A stretch of DNA of 64,000 nucleotides from positions 8,144,102 through 8,208,101 of the forward strand of contig CM040453.1 in NCBI GenBank assembly GCA_022749755.1, read 5' to 3'. Every line of letters starts with the position of its first letter. The stretch's first letter is position 1. Of the stretch, positions 23,225-35,300 are shown piece by piece. Both the position numbers and the translations under genes were made by a program. Under the pieces are notes generated by a model. It searched no databases, was not told where the DNA came from, and saw only the letters and a list, made by a program, of their open reading frames with translations. The stretch comes from Azadirachta indica. Lineage: Eukaryota > Streptophyta > Magnoliopsida > Sapindales > Meliaceae.

Positions 23225-24485
23225 CATATGTTTTTTTTTTTTTTAAATTTAAAAATATCTTAATATAAATATTAAGTTATTTATTTTAAAAAAATAAAAA
23301 TATTCTATAATTGATATTTTAACATATATATTTTTTTAAATCATATACTTATATTTATAATAATTTTGGTTCTATTAATATAATAATAGATTAAAAAATT
23401 AATAAATTATATTAGTATGTATATGGATAGCAAAATTTCACCCCAACGTAGGAGAATTAAGATAAATTTATGACAAATGGAGCGGAGAATAAAGAGAAAT
23501 TAATCCCTAATTTATTAACAGGATGGAGATTGATTTAACTCTCTTCACCCAATTTCTCATTAAAACATAATATAAATATATTATAATTGATAAATTAAAT
23601 TTTATATATGTAAATATAATTTTATATTACAATTTCTAAAAAATTATATATTATAATTAAATATAATTAATAATAAAAAATTGTGGGATCATGAATTAAT
23701 ATTATAAAAAATAGAATATACAAATAAAAAGTAAAAAATTAAAAATTAAAAGGCTTTATATTGTGTTTCAATAATATATTAATAATATTTTTGTTTAAGT
23801 TAATTAAATTTTTATATTACTAAAATTAATTTATAAAATAATATAAAATGAAGAATTGATATAGGGATGGAAAATCTATTCTTCATGCGATGGAAAATCA
23901 ATTCTTCATTCGAGGATTCTCCATTTTTACCCTGTTAAATTTATTGGGGCATGGGGATTAAAATAAAAAATAGGGTAGGGAATGAGGCATGCCTCTTTAA
24001 CACCACCCCGCCCCATTGTCATCCCTAAGTATGTATATTATTTATTTATTTGATATATATATATTTTTAAAAAATTAATTTCCAATCAATGATATTAAAA
24101 TCGATAAAAATTAAATAAAAATAATTAACTATATTGTAATATAATTATAACTATATAAATATATAAATTAATTATAATAATTAAAATATAAAGTAAGTAA
24201 AATTAAGAAGATAAGTAGGAAAGATTTATAATAGAGAAGAAATATGTCAAATATAGTTAATTAGGGTTTTTATTTTGTTAGAAAATAAATTAATAAAATA
24301 TGAATATTTTGAAAAATAAAAATAATAAATTATTTAGACATTTATTCATTCAAATTTAAGTCAAAATTTTTAATTTAATTATATTTAAATATTTTTAACA
24401 AATATTCAGATATAAGTAAAAAAGTATACAAATTTTAAATAATTGAATAATTATATTCATATTTCAGTAAAATTAAAAATTCTGA
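23225..24485 (-). mobile_element. Family A insertion, reverse orientation, with nested element
   Basis: Unit-2-specific AT-rich block downstream of PDI-B. Its reverse complement matches the 18851-19607 insertion over long stretches, for example the AAATTTTGACTTAAAT and TAATTAACTAT blocks. It is split by a nested element at 23425-24027. Confidence 0.55.
23425..24027. mobile_element. Nested MITE-like element with 11-bp target duplication
   Basis: Flanked by AGTATGTATAT at 23414-23424 and again at 24028-24038. The left end is GGATAGCAAAATTTCACCCC; the right end is GCCCCATTGTCATCCCTA, whose complement starts TAGGGATGACAATGGGGC, giving a rough terminal inverted repeat. No coding capacity. The 11-bp duplication would suit a Mutator-type origin, but that is a guess. 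Confidence 0.6.
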
Positions 24486-25645
24486 TATGTGAAACAGTAA
24501 TTATGATTTTATTTAATTTTAAAAATATTGAAACTACAATAATTAAGTATTATTTTTACTAATTATTGACTCTAAATGTGCGGGCGCAATAATAATATTA
24601 ATTGTGATTAAAATCGCAGCACTCCAATTAATTAATTTCAAACATATATTTATAAATGATAATAGCCCATCACATCACATATAATCGTCATGATTAGGGT
24701 TGGATAGTTAAACAAACCATACTACAATAATGCAGTGTTTAATTAATTACCAAAATAAAAAACGACTGCTTGAAATTAACGTTCGATATATAGAAACAAG
24801 AGAGTACAATTAAATTGATTTATTGTAAATGAAAATAGCCCATCACATGTAATTATCATGATTACATGATATTCATTGTTAATTACCAAAATCATGAACC
24901 TTCGTGAGATCAGACTGTTTGAAATTAACCTACGACAAAAACAAGAGAGTACAAATTGATTTCTTGTAAAAGTAAAACATACCCATACGTGCGTTCTAAT
25001 CCATCGCTAAATACAAAAATCAAGAACCTTACAAATTATTTGTACACATTGAAAAAGAGCCTTGGAAACAAAGAAAAATCACAAAATTTCAATTCAATTC
25101 GAGAATTATATAAAGCGAGAATTGTCATTATTTCTGTTCACCAGTTACCATGGTATCTATCTATACTGAATACTCAAATTGCATGCAATCGCTGTTGAAA
25201 GTGATTCCTCTGGGAAACATTACTTGTAATCTTCAAAGACAAACAGACATAGGTTCCATAAACTTGACGTCTCCATTTTGTCATCAAACTAATATATTTA
25301 ATCAGTCGCTATCTTCTACCATAAACTATTTGTTAATTAAAAAATTACCAGAAAAATTCAATTCTTTATACGAATTATTTAATTACATATAATTTTAATA
25401 TAGTGAAATTCATCATTTTCTTTTTTTATATTTTAGTAACCCAATAAAAGGTTTAACATGTTAAAACAGAACTATATATAAATGGTGACTAGTTTGGATT
25501 TTATTATCGTCTTTTTTGAATAATATTAATACTGCTGTCTTAAAATTTTCTATTTTATTTAATCAATGAATATTAAAGAGTAAGTTCCATAATGGCCACT
25601 GTATAGTATCTATCATCATTCTCAACTGTGTCCGAAATTAAACAG
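24486..25645. other. Promoter-type region before the PDI pseudogene
   Basis: AT-rich non-coding DNA. It matches 17060-17789 up to about 25415, then continues as unique sequence to the pseudogene start at 25646. Confidence 0.5.
25191..25209 (+). promoter_or_regulatory. Conserved upstream block, copy 3 (PDI pseudogene C)
   Basis: GCTGTTGAAAGTGATTCCT, followed by a GGAAACAT...CAAAGACAAACAGACATAGG-like block, 455 bp before the pseudogene start codon. Confidence 0.4.
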
Positions 25646-25940
25646 ATGTCCAAATCAAAATCTCTTCTCTTTCTCTTAATTTAATTTCAGTTCTGCTTCT
25701 CTTCAAAATCTTCTCCTTTCCATCAATCTCTCAGCAAAGTAATTACCCGTCATCACCAACTCGAATCTGCCGCACTATCATACTGAACCTCGCGTTTTTT
25801 GCGTCCAAACGAGACCACCCAGAAGTATTTGCAGCCCAGGGAATTTCATACGCTCAGCAGGTCTTCCGTTAGCATGACAGTGCAGCGCCTGCCGCCGCCA
25901 GTTTTGAACGGGAAGGCAGAATGCCCGGTGACCCCTATCT
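25646..25940 (+). pseudogene. PDI-like pseudogene C (5' fragment)
   Basis: Begins MSKSKSLLFLL and hits an in-frame stop at codon 13. The DNA is clearly related to the start of PDI-D at 55143: the same AAATCAAAATCTCTTCTC, the same TCTTCAAAATCTT, and then a CGCTGCCGCCGCCAG-type block just before the thioredoxin domain. Similarity ends at about 25935 in a microsatellite, so the thioredoxin fold is missing. With PDI-D it flanks the 27-kb retrotransposon cluster. Confidence 0.75.
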
Positions 25941-25983
25941 ATCTATCTACCTATATATATATGTATATATATATATATATATT
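25935..25983. repeat. (CTAT)n/(TA)n microsatellite
   Basis: CTATCTATCTATCTACC followed by an interrupted (AT)n run. It marks the point where homology to PDI-D is lost. Confidence 0.9.
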
Positions 25984-26518
25984 GTAAAACTCAAACTCCA
26001 ACTCGTTCTTATCCAAACTAACACTAAATGAATTTATATTAAAAAAAAACATTAGTAAAAAATTCCAGAAAAAAAAATTTGCTACCATGGCCAGAGCCAC
26101 CGCCCTTGATTCTTTCACGGCTTTATTTGAGTTTGCCGACTCCATAAGTCGTTGAAGTACTCCTTCATTCACCCCAACTCAATGACAGTGAAGCAGCAAA
26201 CCTCACCGCAACAAGCAGTGCTGTTGAATTCAAACGAGAATTTTAGGAAAGAGAAGAACAAATCAGCCAAATTAGACTTCAACGACAATACAACTTATAA
26301 CAATAGGCGAATATCAAGAGTTAGATTCATAATTAGGACTAGGCAAAAATATCCAACCGATCAAATTGAAGTATTCGGACTAATTCATTGAGTTTTAAAA
26401 AGGAATTCGATTTTACGAATTGAACGATTGGCTTTGATTTTAGTTAAAACCGAATAAAATTTCATACAAATTCCTAATTTTTATATAAATTCACATAAAA
26501 ATAAAAGAAATTATTATA
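25984..26518. other. Intergenic, no supported gene
   Basis: Open frames on both strands here (for example minus near 26070-26172) are short and match nothing I know. AT-rich DNA leads up to the left edge of the retrotransposon cluster. Confidence 0.4.
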
Positions 26519-26523
26519 AATTT

Positions 26524-27118
26524 TATTGGACAAATTTCTCTCATATGACTCAACATCTGAACCTCTAGCTGAAGTATTGTTAGTTCTCCAAATAAGTTGG
26601 TCAATACAAACTAGGCTTAAAGGAAGATAATATGAAAGAATATATTAGAGGCAGCGCTGGATCATATATCTCCTTGTGCCCGAATATCTTATAATTGATA
26701 AGTGTTGGGCTCGACTTCTCTAAACCTTGACAAGGTAAGATTTAAGTAAAAGCCCATGATGAATTAAAGTGCATATAGAAGGGATTTGTCCACAATTGGA
26801 TGACCATGTTGGACCTTTAGACCTAGGGTCATACAGAATTGGCCTTTCCTGCAATCGTGTTGGCCTAGGTTAATACAAACAAGCTTAAAGAAATCTAGAT
26901 CTAGTAGGGCTCAAAATAAATACAAAAGAGTTCCAACAATAGTCCATTGAGGAATTCTAATTAGATTGGAATTAAAATTATTATTCCTACTAAGAAAAGA
27001 AAAGAGCGTAACTATATATAGGGATTTTATAAGAAAAAAAGAGGGACTTTTGACACTTTTCTCGCATAACGTACAAATTTTATTAGTTGGATCAAATTAA
27101 GGAAATCTGTTATTAATA
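26524..27118 (+). repeat. Left LTR of the outer Gypsy element
   Basis: 595 bp, starting TATTGGAC (consensus TGTTGGGC in the right LTR). It lacks roughly 80 bp present in the right LTR (near 53280-53360). Many substitutions separate the two, so the insertion is old. Confidence 0.75.
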
Positions 27119-27149
27119 GTTGGCATCGTTTATGGAAAGAAGACAAAAA

Positions 27150-28290
27150 GCCAAAACATTCATAATAAAAAATTTGTGAAGCAAGAAAAATCATGGTAGA
27201 AGGAAGAGATAATCAAGCGAATAAGGAGAATCAAGTGAATTAGGAGAATTAGATGAATCTGGTGAATTAGACCAATCAAGATCTTTCAGACTTGGAACGA
27301 GAGTTGGAAGATGAAAGAAAACAAAGATTAGAACTCCATGCAAATACTGAGGTATAAAGAAAGATGATAGTTAAGATGCAGAAGATGATCAACAAATGGA
27401 GAGAAACAATACAAAAGTAATAGGAAGATCTACTGTTGTCGAATTTATCGTTGTTAGATCTACCATTATCGACAACTTGGTATGTATATGCTTTATATGA
27501 AGATGACAAACATCAAGACAATACAGAAAGACGCAAAGATTCTCTATGTGGCGGAGTTAGATGCTTTGATAAGAACGAGACAAATGGGGTTTGAGAAGGA
27601 ACTAAGGATGTCAGGAATCTGGTTAACCTGGTTGAAAGCACATGTGCACCTAAGTGGCACGCAGAGCCCTTAAATATAGAAGTTGTTGATTCTTCTTTTA
27701 TATAAGAGGTTAAACAATTACATAAGGAGTTAGAAAAAGTAAAAGAAGAAAGCTGACTAATGGATAAAGTTGAAGATTGTAAGATAGCTTTTCCTAAGTT
27801 TTGAGATCATGACTTTACATTTACTTAGGGGATTTAAGATGTTGAGAGATACAGCGAGACAATGTACATTCAAGGTTTGATCGAGGACAAAATGTGTAGA
27901 CCTTTGTTTCTTACCTTAGAAAGACAAGTCAGGGCTCAGTATCAAAAGCTAAAATAAAGAAACATTTACTCTTTCTCACAACTTGCTCTCATATTTGTTA
28001 AAGAATTCCAAGGAGTTTTTCTTTCGGCAAAAGACATAAAGAGCTTATTATTGATGAAGAAAAGAGAAAAGGAAAGCTTAAATGATTTCATTGATCAATA
28101 CAATAGAAGAGTCGTTGCTTTGGGTGTATATAATGAGGAGATATTGTTGGAAAGGCTAAGGAAGAGGCTTCAGACAAGTAAGCTATGGTATAAAATACGA
28201 AAGGAAAAATATAACACCTACTAGAAAGCTTATCAAAAAGCCAAGAAGACAATATTACTAGAACAAGAAGTGATTAGAAAATGGTAATAA
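27150..28290 (+). pseudogene. Outer element gag, first part (broken)
   Basis: Translation across frames shows gag-like blocks, for example FSQLALIFVKEF, KREKESLNDFIDQYNRRV and EEILLERLRKRLQ (around 27960-28180), with stop codons and frameshifts throughout. The pattern matches the capsid region of Tat-lineage plant Gypsy elements. Not functional. Confidence 0.65.
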
Positions 28291-28329
28291 GAATGATGTC
28301 TTAATGTCTAGAGGTTAGGTTCTCATCCC

Positions 28330-28565
28330 TAAAGCCAGACTGATGCAAATGCAGATGCATACAAGAGCAAAGATCTAATTTAGCTACCTAGTGGTCTCAT
28401 TACAAGAGCAAGAATAAAGAAATTCAAGAATGCATTGAATAGGATGATTCAAAGCTTATGGGATGATCTTGCCATAATTCAGGAGTGCAAGAAAGAGTCA
28501 AATATCAAGATTGGACTCGAAGATAATAATCAAAGCTTGATAATATTGACACAAGTATAAGAAGA
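28330..28565 (+). pseudogene. C-terminal tail of a chromovirus-type Gypsy polyprotein
   Basis: Reads LPSGLITRARIKKFKNALNR and then an acidic, Gln-rich tail ending LILTQV-stop-EDKT. This resembles the tail (LPxGPITRARAKKFKEALNGL-type) that ends many plant chromovirus polyproteins. It lies immediately left of an LTR, although the matching integrase lies 15 kb to the right. Confidence 0.55.
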
Positions 28566-28569
28566 CAAA

Positions 28570-29188
28570 ACTTAAAGATTAAAGTTTTTATGGGATTGGA
28601 ATTCTCAAATCTTTACAAGGCCATATTTGAATGACGTTTCACGGCTAAATAAGTATGTTCAAGTCTTTTAATTGCAATTCGAATAAGATCTTCATCACGA
28701 TGCAAGTTTTGGGTTCCATTTGCCATTTTGGGCTAACTTTACTTTTCGAGCCTATTATCTGTCTTAATCTTATTTATAAAAATATGTTATTTAGTTTATT
28801 ACGTGTTTGGGCTATTTATATTAATCATTAAGCCCAAATTCAGTTTGTTTTAATTTAAGTTAGAATAAGTTTAGTTTTGTGGTTAAACACTTCGACTAGG
28901 GTTATTATTCTTATACCCTTATATACTTGGCCATATGCTCTAACGGAAAGATTATTAGTTTCTAAATAAAAATTAAAATTAAAAGTGTTTCTCTTGTTTT
29001 GATTCTTATTTGAATCAAAGTTTTTAAAATCAAAGCTAATTACTTTAAGGGTATTTTATTTCAAGGTTCTATTTCACAAGTTAAAATTGGGTCGCGAACT
29101 TAGTTAAATCTAATTTAACTTTCCAAGGAGTTGCTTCTATGTGTAAAGATATTAGGTCTCAAGTTTAATATACTAGGGGTTTGTATCA
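28570..29188 (+). repeat. LTR of the chromovirus-type Gypsy element
   Basis: Left edge uncertain (somewhere in 28570-28700). The right edge is GTTTGTATCA, followed by TTGGTATCAAAGC (29191-29203), an initiator-Met tRNA primer-binding site with one mismatch. The long leader that follows leads to gag at 30.38 kb. Confidence 0.55.
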
Positions 29189-30378
29189 ATTTGGTATCAA
29201 AGCTTTGGCTCTAAATTAGGTTGTATTGTTTCTTAAGTTTTTTCTATTTTATTTCTTTAATTTCCATGTTTGTTTATTCCAACTCCATTTGTTTCCATCT
29301 AGTGTCAGTTATATCCTAAAAAAGAGAGAGAGTGTGTGTGTGTGCGTGTTTCCTTTCAATCTACAACAAATCAAATTTGGGTTAATCAAAACTCCATTTC
29401 GATTGATTTGGCATAGTCTTCGTCTATCCATTTCTTTTGTTTCTTTCTGTTCTTTTTGTTTTGTCAACCCTAGGTGCTTGGAGGTCAAAAAAATTTAAAA
29501 AAAAATAGAGAAAGCAAAGCATTCGGCCAAGAAAAGAAGAAGAATAAAGAAAAAGAAGACTTGGCAAATTAAGGCTGTATGAGGTATACATATAGTTCAA
29601 TCTAATTTCTAGTTTATAAATGACAAAAAAAAAAGAGTAAGGTGTTGAATCCAACAAAATCAAGGAGAATCAAGAAAAAATTAGCTTGTTTCGAGGAGTT
29701 TGACCAAATTAAGCTTACATTCCAAAACAAGCTAGGATTTGCATCCTAATCTTTCCATAATTTTCGATTGACTTCCCTATATATTCCTATACTGATTTTT
29801 TTTTTCTCTTTTGTTTTTTTTTTAGTATTTCCTTTTTTGTTTTTGAAAGTTATTTCCTAGTCCTTATGCCTTTCTAATTTGTTGCCTACCTAAATTCGTT
29901 TAAAGTAGTTATTTTGCTTATGAATTTTTTGATTTCCAAGTTAATGTTTCTCATAATTTCGTTTTCTATTCTAAGTATTTAGGTCTTCTTTAATTCTAAT
30001 TTACCTTGTTTTTATTTTACTTTTCATTGTATTTAGAAAGTTTGTATAAATTTTGATTTTTGTAACTAATCTTAATAAGAGAATTAGAGTGGAAAAAAGG
30101 TTTAGTGTAAGCTCATTTAGAGAAAAGCCATAAATTAAGTGTGAAACATGAGTGAACATGAGTGATAACATTACTTGAGTGAAACATGTGAGGCAGTGAA
30201 GTGAGGAATTATTCTTTTGCTTTACTAACCTTGTCTTGCAGCTTAATACAAGATGAGTGGACAAGCAAGAAATCTACAAGGTAAGATAGATCGATTCCAA
30301 GCCTTAACTAAGTTGTTGCAAGCTAATAGATAAAAAATATAGAGAGTTGGTTGATAGAATGGAGAGGTTGGAAGTTTC

Positions 30379-30720
30379 GTGATGAGGAGGCAGCTACCTA
30401 ATGCTCTTAATCTAACCATGCAAGCTAGGCGAGTTCCAAGAAAAGCTCAAGTAGATGATGGCTTTAATGATAGTGAATCATTTGGGGATAATGAAGAGGA
30501 AGAGGAAGAGGAAGTGAGGCCAAGGGCAAGAAACAACAGCAATAGTAACGATAATAGGGTCAAATTGCCATTATTCTAGGGAAGAATGGATCCCAAGGCA
30601 TACTTGCATTAGGAAAAAAAGATTAAATTAGTGTTTAATTGCAATGACTACACCAAATGCAAGAAGTTGAAGCTTGTCATGGTTGTTTTTGAAGCTTATG
30701 CTATTACTTGGTAGGATAAT
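30379..30720 (+). pseudogene. Chromovirus-type gag, N-terminal part
   Basis: After an acidic run (GDNEEEEEEEVRPRARN) the frame reads VKLPLF-stop-GRMDPKAYLH and then KKLKLVMVVFEAYAITW. This is the classic K(L/I)PxFxGRxDPExYLEWE ... YAxxWW signature of plant Ty3/Gypsy gag. It is cut at 30720 by a minus-strand element and carries stop codons. Confidence 0.7.
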
Positions 30721-32055
30721 GACAGGGCCTGCCCCGATCCCTCTTAAGAATCTGGAGCGAATCTCGCTAAATACTTGCACCTGCCACCTGTCATTTCTCA
30801 TACATATCATATAATAAAATTTATGGATAAAGAAAATAGCTCGGGCCTCCATTATTAACATACATTGAGTTTTTATGCCTCATCACACATATATACATAA
30901 TCACATACATACATGACATGCTCAAAATGTTTCATGCAACTTGCGTAAACTGGTCTTAACCTTATTTACAAAATTGTACCCTGTACGAAATCTTGCGTGA
31001 ACTGAAGAGAAATAAGGAAAATAAGGAAAATAGTGAGCTTATGGCTCAGTGAGTAGATATAATTTTAATAGAAAATATATTTTCATACAACTACTGTAAG
31101 ACATCTTAAAATCATACATAAATTGAATATCATTTGTACAACAAGAATATATATCATCACAAACAGCTTATATAGCACTCAACTAGTACCTGGGGAATAA
31201 TACACTTGGCGGGATCCATCACCTAAATGGGAAAAACCATATTCAACCTGGCAGCCTCGTATCATCACTCGGGGAGCTCATATTCATATATATATATATA
31301 TCATCGCCCGGAGAGCTCATATTCATATATATATATATATATTTCCATGGGTCCAAAGAACCTTAATTTGTAATATTAGGGGATGGGTACATATGGTGTG
31401 CTTTAAACAAACACAAACAATATTCTAACAGAAAACAATTACTTTCACACAATCATTGGACATCACTCATAATTTTAAATGTCACTTTACATATGACACA
31501 ATTTAACATATCAATAAATAGGTCAATCATAATATGTTTAATATTTAAACATATTATAAATTGATAGTGTTTTAAAAATATATCTACTCACAGTTTGATA
31601 GCTCAATTTCTGGAAGGTTCGAGGTCCTCTATATTCCTTACCACTGCACTGCTCCCTAAATACACATAATTTAATAGTTCATCGTCATAAATAATTCAAA
31701 ACCTTATACATATCACATATGCAACAATAAAACTACTTTAATTTCATAAATAGAGTATCGCTGGGTTTTTGGATATCAATTCAATTTCTCAATACTTTTT
31801 CTCATATTTTTCCGATTCCTAGGAGGATTCGGCCTATTTTTCTTTTTCTTTCTTTTTTTCCTCTCTTTTTCTTCACCTTTCTTTTCTTTTCTTTCTCTCG
31901 GATTCAATTTGCTTTTATTCTACTTAAGTGTCTTTCATTCCTTTTTGTAAAACTAAAAGCAATGTATACATATGCACCGTTCACTGCTTCACTGCTTTAA
32001 TATATACGTTTTATTATTATTTTTTGTTTGTTTGACACCTAATCAGCTTAGGTGT
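30720..32055 (-). repeat. 3' LTR of the minus-strand Gypsy element
   Basis: On the minus strand it follows GAATTTTGAGGACAAAATTT and a purine-rich AAAAAGGGAGGAATT tract, and ends ...GGGGCAGGCCCTGTCA. It includes two TCATATTCATATATATATAT minisatellite units at about 31268-31342. Confidence 0.6.
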
Positions 32056-32387
32056 CTCAATTCCTCCCTTTTTATAAAAATTTTGTCCTCAAAATTCATG
32101 TACTTGTATAAAATAAACATGGACATTGAGCTCGCATTTAATCCTCACACTCCTATATAGCCTTCTCTACATCATGATTTTTCTACAATACTTTGACCAA
32201 TAAGATCATCTTGTTACGAAGCTATTGTTTCCTAGAATCTAGTATCTGAACGGCTTTTTTTTCATAGGTCAAATTTTCTTCCAACTGCGCTAGCTGTGAA
32301 TATAGAATATAAAAAGGATTAGGAATATATTTCTCAACATGGAGATATGAAAAACATCGTGAATTTGTGATACCTAAGGAGGTAAAG

Positions 32388-35300
32388 CTAATCTATAAGA
32401 TACTTGACTAACTTCTTCCAAAATTTCAAAAGGACTAATGAATCTTGGAGCAAGTTTTCACTTTTTCTGAATTTGGCTATACTGGTATGAGGTTTAACTT
32501 TCAAGAAAACATGATCACCCACTTTAAACTCCAGTGGTCTCCGTCTATGATTTGCACTCTTTTGACAGTTTTGAACTATAAAAAGTTGTTGTTTGATCAT
32601 CTTTACTTTCTCACTAGTTTCTCTTACCAATTCATGTTCCACAATTCATGCCTCACTAATCTCTGCCTAACAAATAGAAGATCGACATGGTTTATCATAC
32701 AATGCCTTAAAATAAGCCATTCCAAGACTAGTCTTATAGCCATTATTGTAAAAAAATTCGATTAAAAGTAAATGCTTAGCCCAAGAGCCTTGAAAATCTA
32801 AAGCATAAAATCTGAGCATATCTTTTAGTATTTGGATAACTCTCTCAGATTAATCATCTATTTGAGGATGATAGGTTATACTAAAATTCAATTGAGTACC
32901 TGATGAATATTTAAAAGTGTAGGTTTATCAAGAGAAATATTATGATTTATACTTAATAATGTCCTTCTATTCCCTAATAATAAAGTATATTCTTTTATAT
33001 TGAATTGTAAAACATGAATTGGACTAAATAGTCAGTTTTGCGCAGGTTTCGTATAATGAGCGTATCTTTCAATCCAAAACATTAATTGATACGATTCTTG
33101 GACTGGACAAATATAAACTCATCATTTCACAACTTTATAAGTCAAAGGTTGGACCAGTTCGAGTAATTAATGGGACAAAATTGGGCTTCAATAGAACTCA
33201 AGCGCATCTTTGAACCAGCCCAACATGCTTCTGTATTTGGGCCGTATCCCCCTAAATACGTAACAAAAAATTATATGGTTGGGTGATCTAGAAAGCTAAG
33301 AAACGGATCTAAATTATTTGTGTTTTGTACTTTCTCAAATTTCAACTGGTTGACTACCAAAAAAAGCTATAATTCTAGAAGGGTGGTGGAGAAATGCAAC
33401 TTGAATATCTCTGCCTATTTTCAACACAACTCACATTCTAAAATAGCAATAAGGGTGAGATATCGACCATTAGAAATATGAGTCATCCACCTAACTTTGA
33501 AGAAGGCTGTTTTACGAAATTCGGTGGTTTTTATGGTCAAAAATATGTTAGAAATTGGTAGAGCGTGATTAATTAGAAATTGACAAATTATGTTCATACA
33601 TGTGGAATGTCTTTTGTTTTACCTATATAAAGGAAGACGTAGAAGTGAAAAGGGAGATAATTTTTTTACCATTTCTGTATTCTTTTTGTAATTTGAATTT
33701 CAATTAAATAATGTCTTTCTAAATTAGAAATTAGGGCTAAGGGTGTAGTTTTGTTGATTTTATAGCATTGTTCTTTTATCATTTTAAGTTATGCTTAATG
33801 CAAAATTTTTTCAATTGAGTGAATTATATTTCTTAAAAGTGTTTTAGTTTGTTAGGAGGCTTAATTCATTGTTAACAAAAGGTACAATGAATGCTTACAC
33901 ATTTTCTACAAACCAAGAATAAAGTATGTTATATTTTTCACAAGTAAATTGAATGATTAATTTTTTATTTTATTACCTTTTCTTAAAAGAGGTATTGTGA
34001 TGCATTTTAATATATTTATCTTCCGATTAAGATTATCTATTAAATAATTCTTAATTGAGTTAAAAAAAAGATGAATAAAGAATGATTTCTATAATTATCA
34101 ACAAAATGAATCCCTAATACCCTAATAATTAATCATATTAAATTTACATTCAACAAGTAACAAATTCATTTTATTTCCATTATATTTGGACATTGGATTT
34201 GTGGACCTTATATAACGTATTCCCTGTGGATCGACAGTCGGACTTCTAAACTTTATTACTTGAGACAACTTATACTTGAGAGTTACAACTTTAAGTTGTA
34301 GGAGTACCTATAGTTTTCTGCAAACTTCTCTAAAATTACGATGTAAACCTTGTATCTCAATCTGATACAATTGATCAAGGCACTTCGTGTAGTCTTACTA
34401 TCTCCTGGACATATAATCTACTTAAGGATTCTAAAGAATCAGTAGATTTGGTAAGTAAAAAATGAGCAGATTTCTTTAACTTGTCTATAATTACTTATAC
34501 ACTTTCATGATTCTTTTGGGTTTTGGGTAACTCTTTCACAAAATCCATAGTTACATGTTCCCATATCCATTTAGCCACTGGAAAAGGTTGGATTAATCTT
34601 GCTACTTTTTTATGTTCTGCTTTCACCTGTTGGTGTGTCAAACACTTAGCCATAAATTCTCCCATATCTCTCTTCATTCCATTTCACTAGAAATATTATA
34701 CAAGTTTTGGTACATTTTTATACTACTAAGATGAATGGTAAATTTAGATTTATGAGCTTTGTTGAGTACATCTTTTCTAAGAGATTCATCTAATAGTACA
34801 AACAGTCTTCCAGCAAACCTTAAACCACCGCATGAATCTATAAACCACCCTTCCATCGCCTTACCATTCTCTAACTTGGCTCGTATTATTTTAGCTTCAA
34901 GGTCACTTTGTTGAGTAGTAATCACCTTCTGAAGTTAGGCTACTAGATTGAATAAGAAAAGTTGGCTTCCCGATTCATTAATCCTCAAATCAAAATCTTC
35001 AAAATCATTACACATCTTCTACTTACGACAAGAAAATCTTGCCAACACGCTTTAAGACTTCCTACTTAAAGCATCCACTGCCACATTAGCCTTACTTCGA
35101 TAATAATGTAAGGTGAAATCATAATCTTCTAAGTACTCCATCTACTTTATCTACCTTAAGTTAAGATCCTTCTGGGTAAAAAAATATCGAAGACTCTTAT
35201 GATCTGCAAATACTTCAAATTTCTCTCCGTACAAATAATGTCTTCATATCTTTAATACAAATACAATGGCAGTAAGTTCTAGGTTATGTGTAGGATAATT

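Larger units (their letters stand above)
17794..25415 (+). repeat. Tandem segmental duplication, unit 2
   Basis: Second copy of 10919-17789. It is longer because of unit-2-specific insertions at about 18851-19607 and about 23225-24485. It contains the WAP pseudogene and the open PDI-B gene. Confidence 0.85.

Noticed and set aside
25951..26172. Minus-strand frame ending in (YI)n
   Set aside because: Driven by the (TA)n microsatellite; the VLQRLMESAN part matches no family I recognise.
29226..29498. Open frame after the primer-binding site
   Set aside because: Low-complexity leader of a retrotransposon, with a GTGTGT microsatellite in it.
31260..31342. Regular short repeats resembling a CRISPR array
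   Set aside because: Two AT-rich minisatellite units inside an LTR of a plant retroelement.
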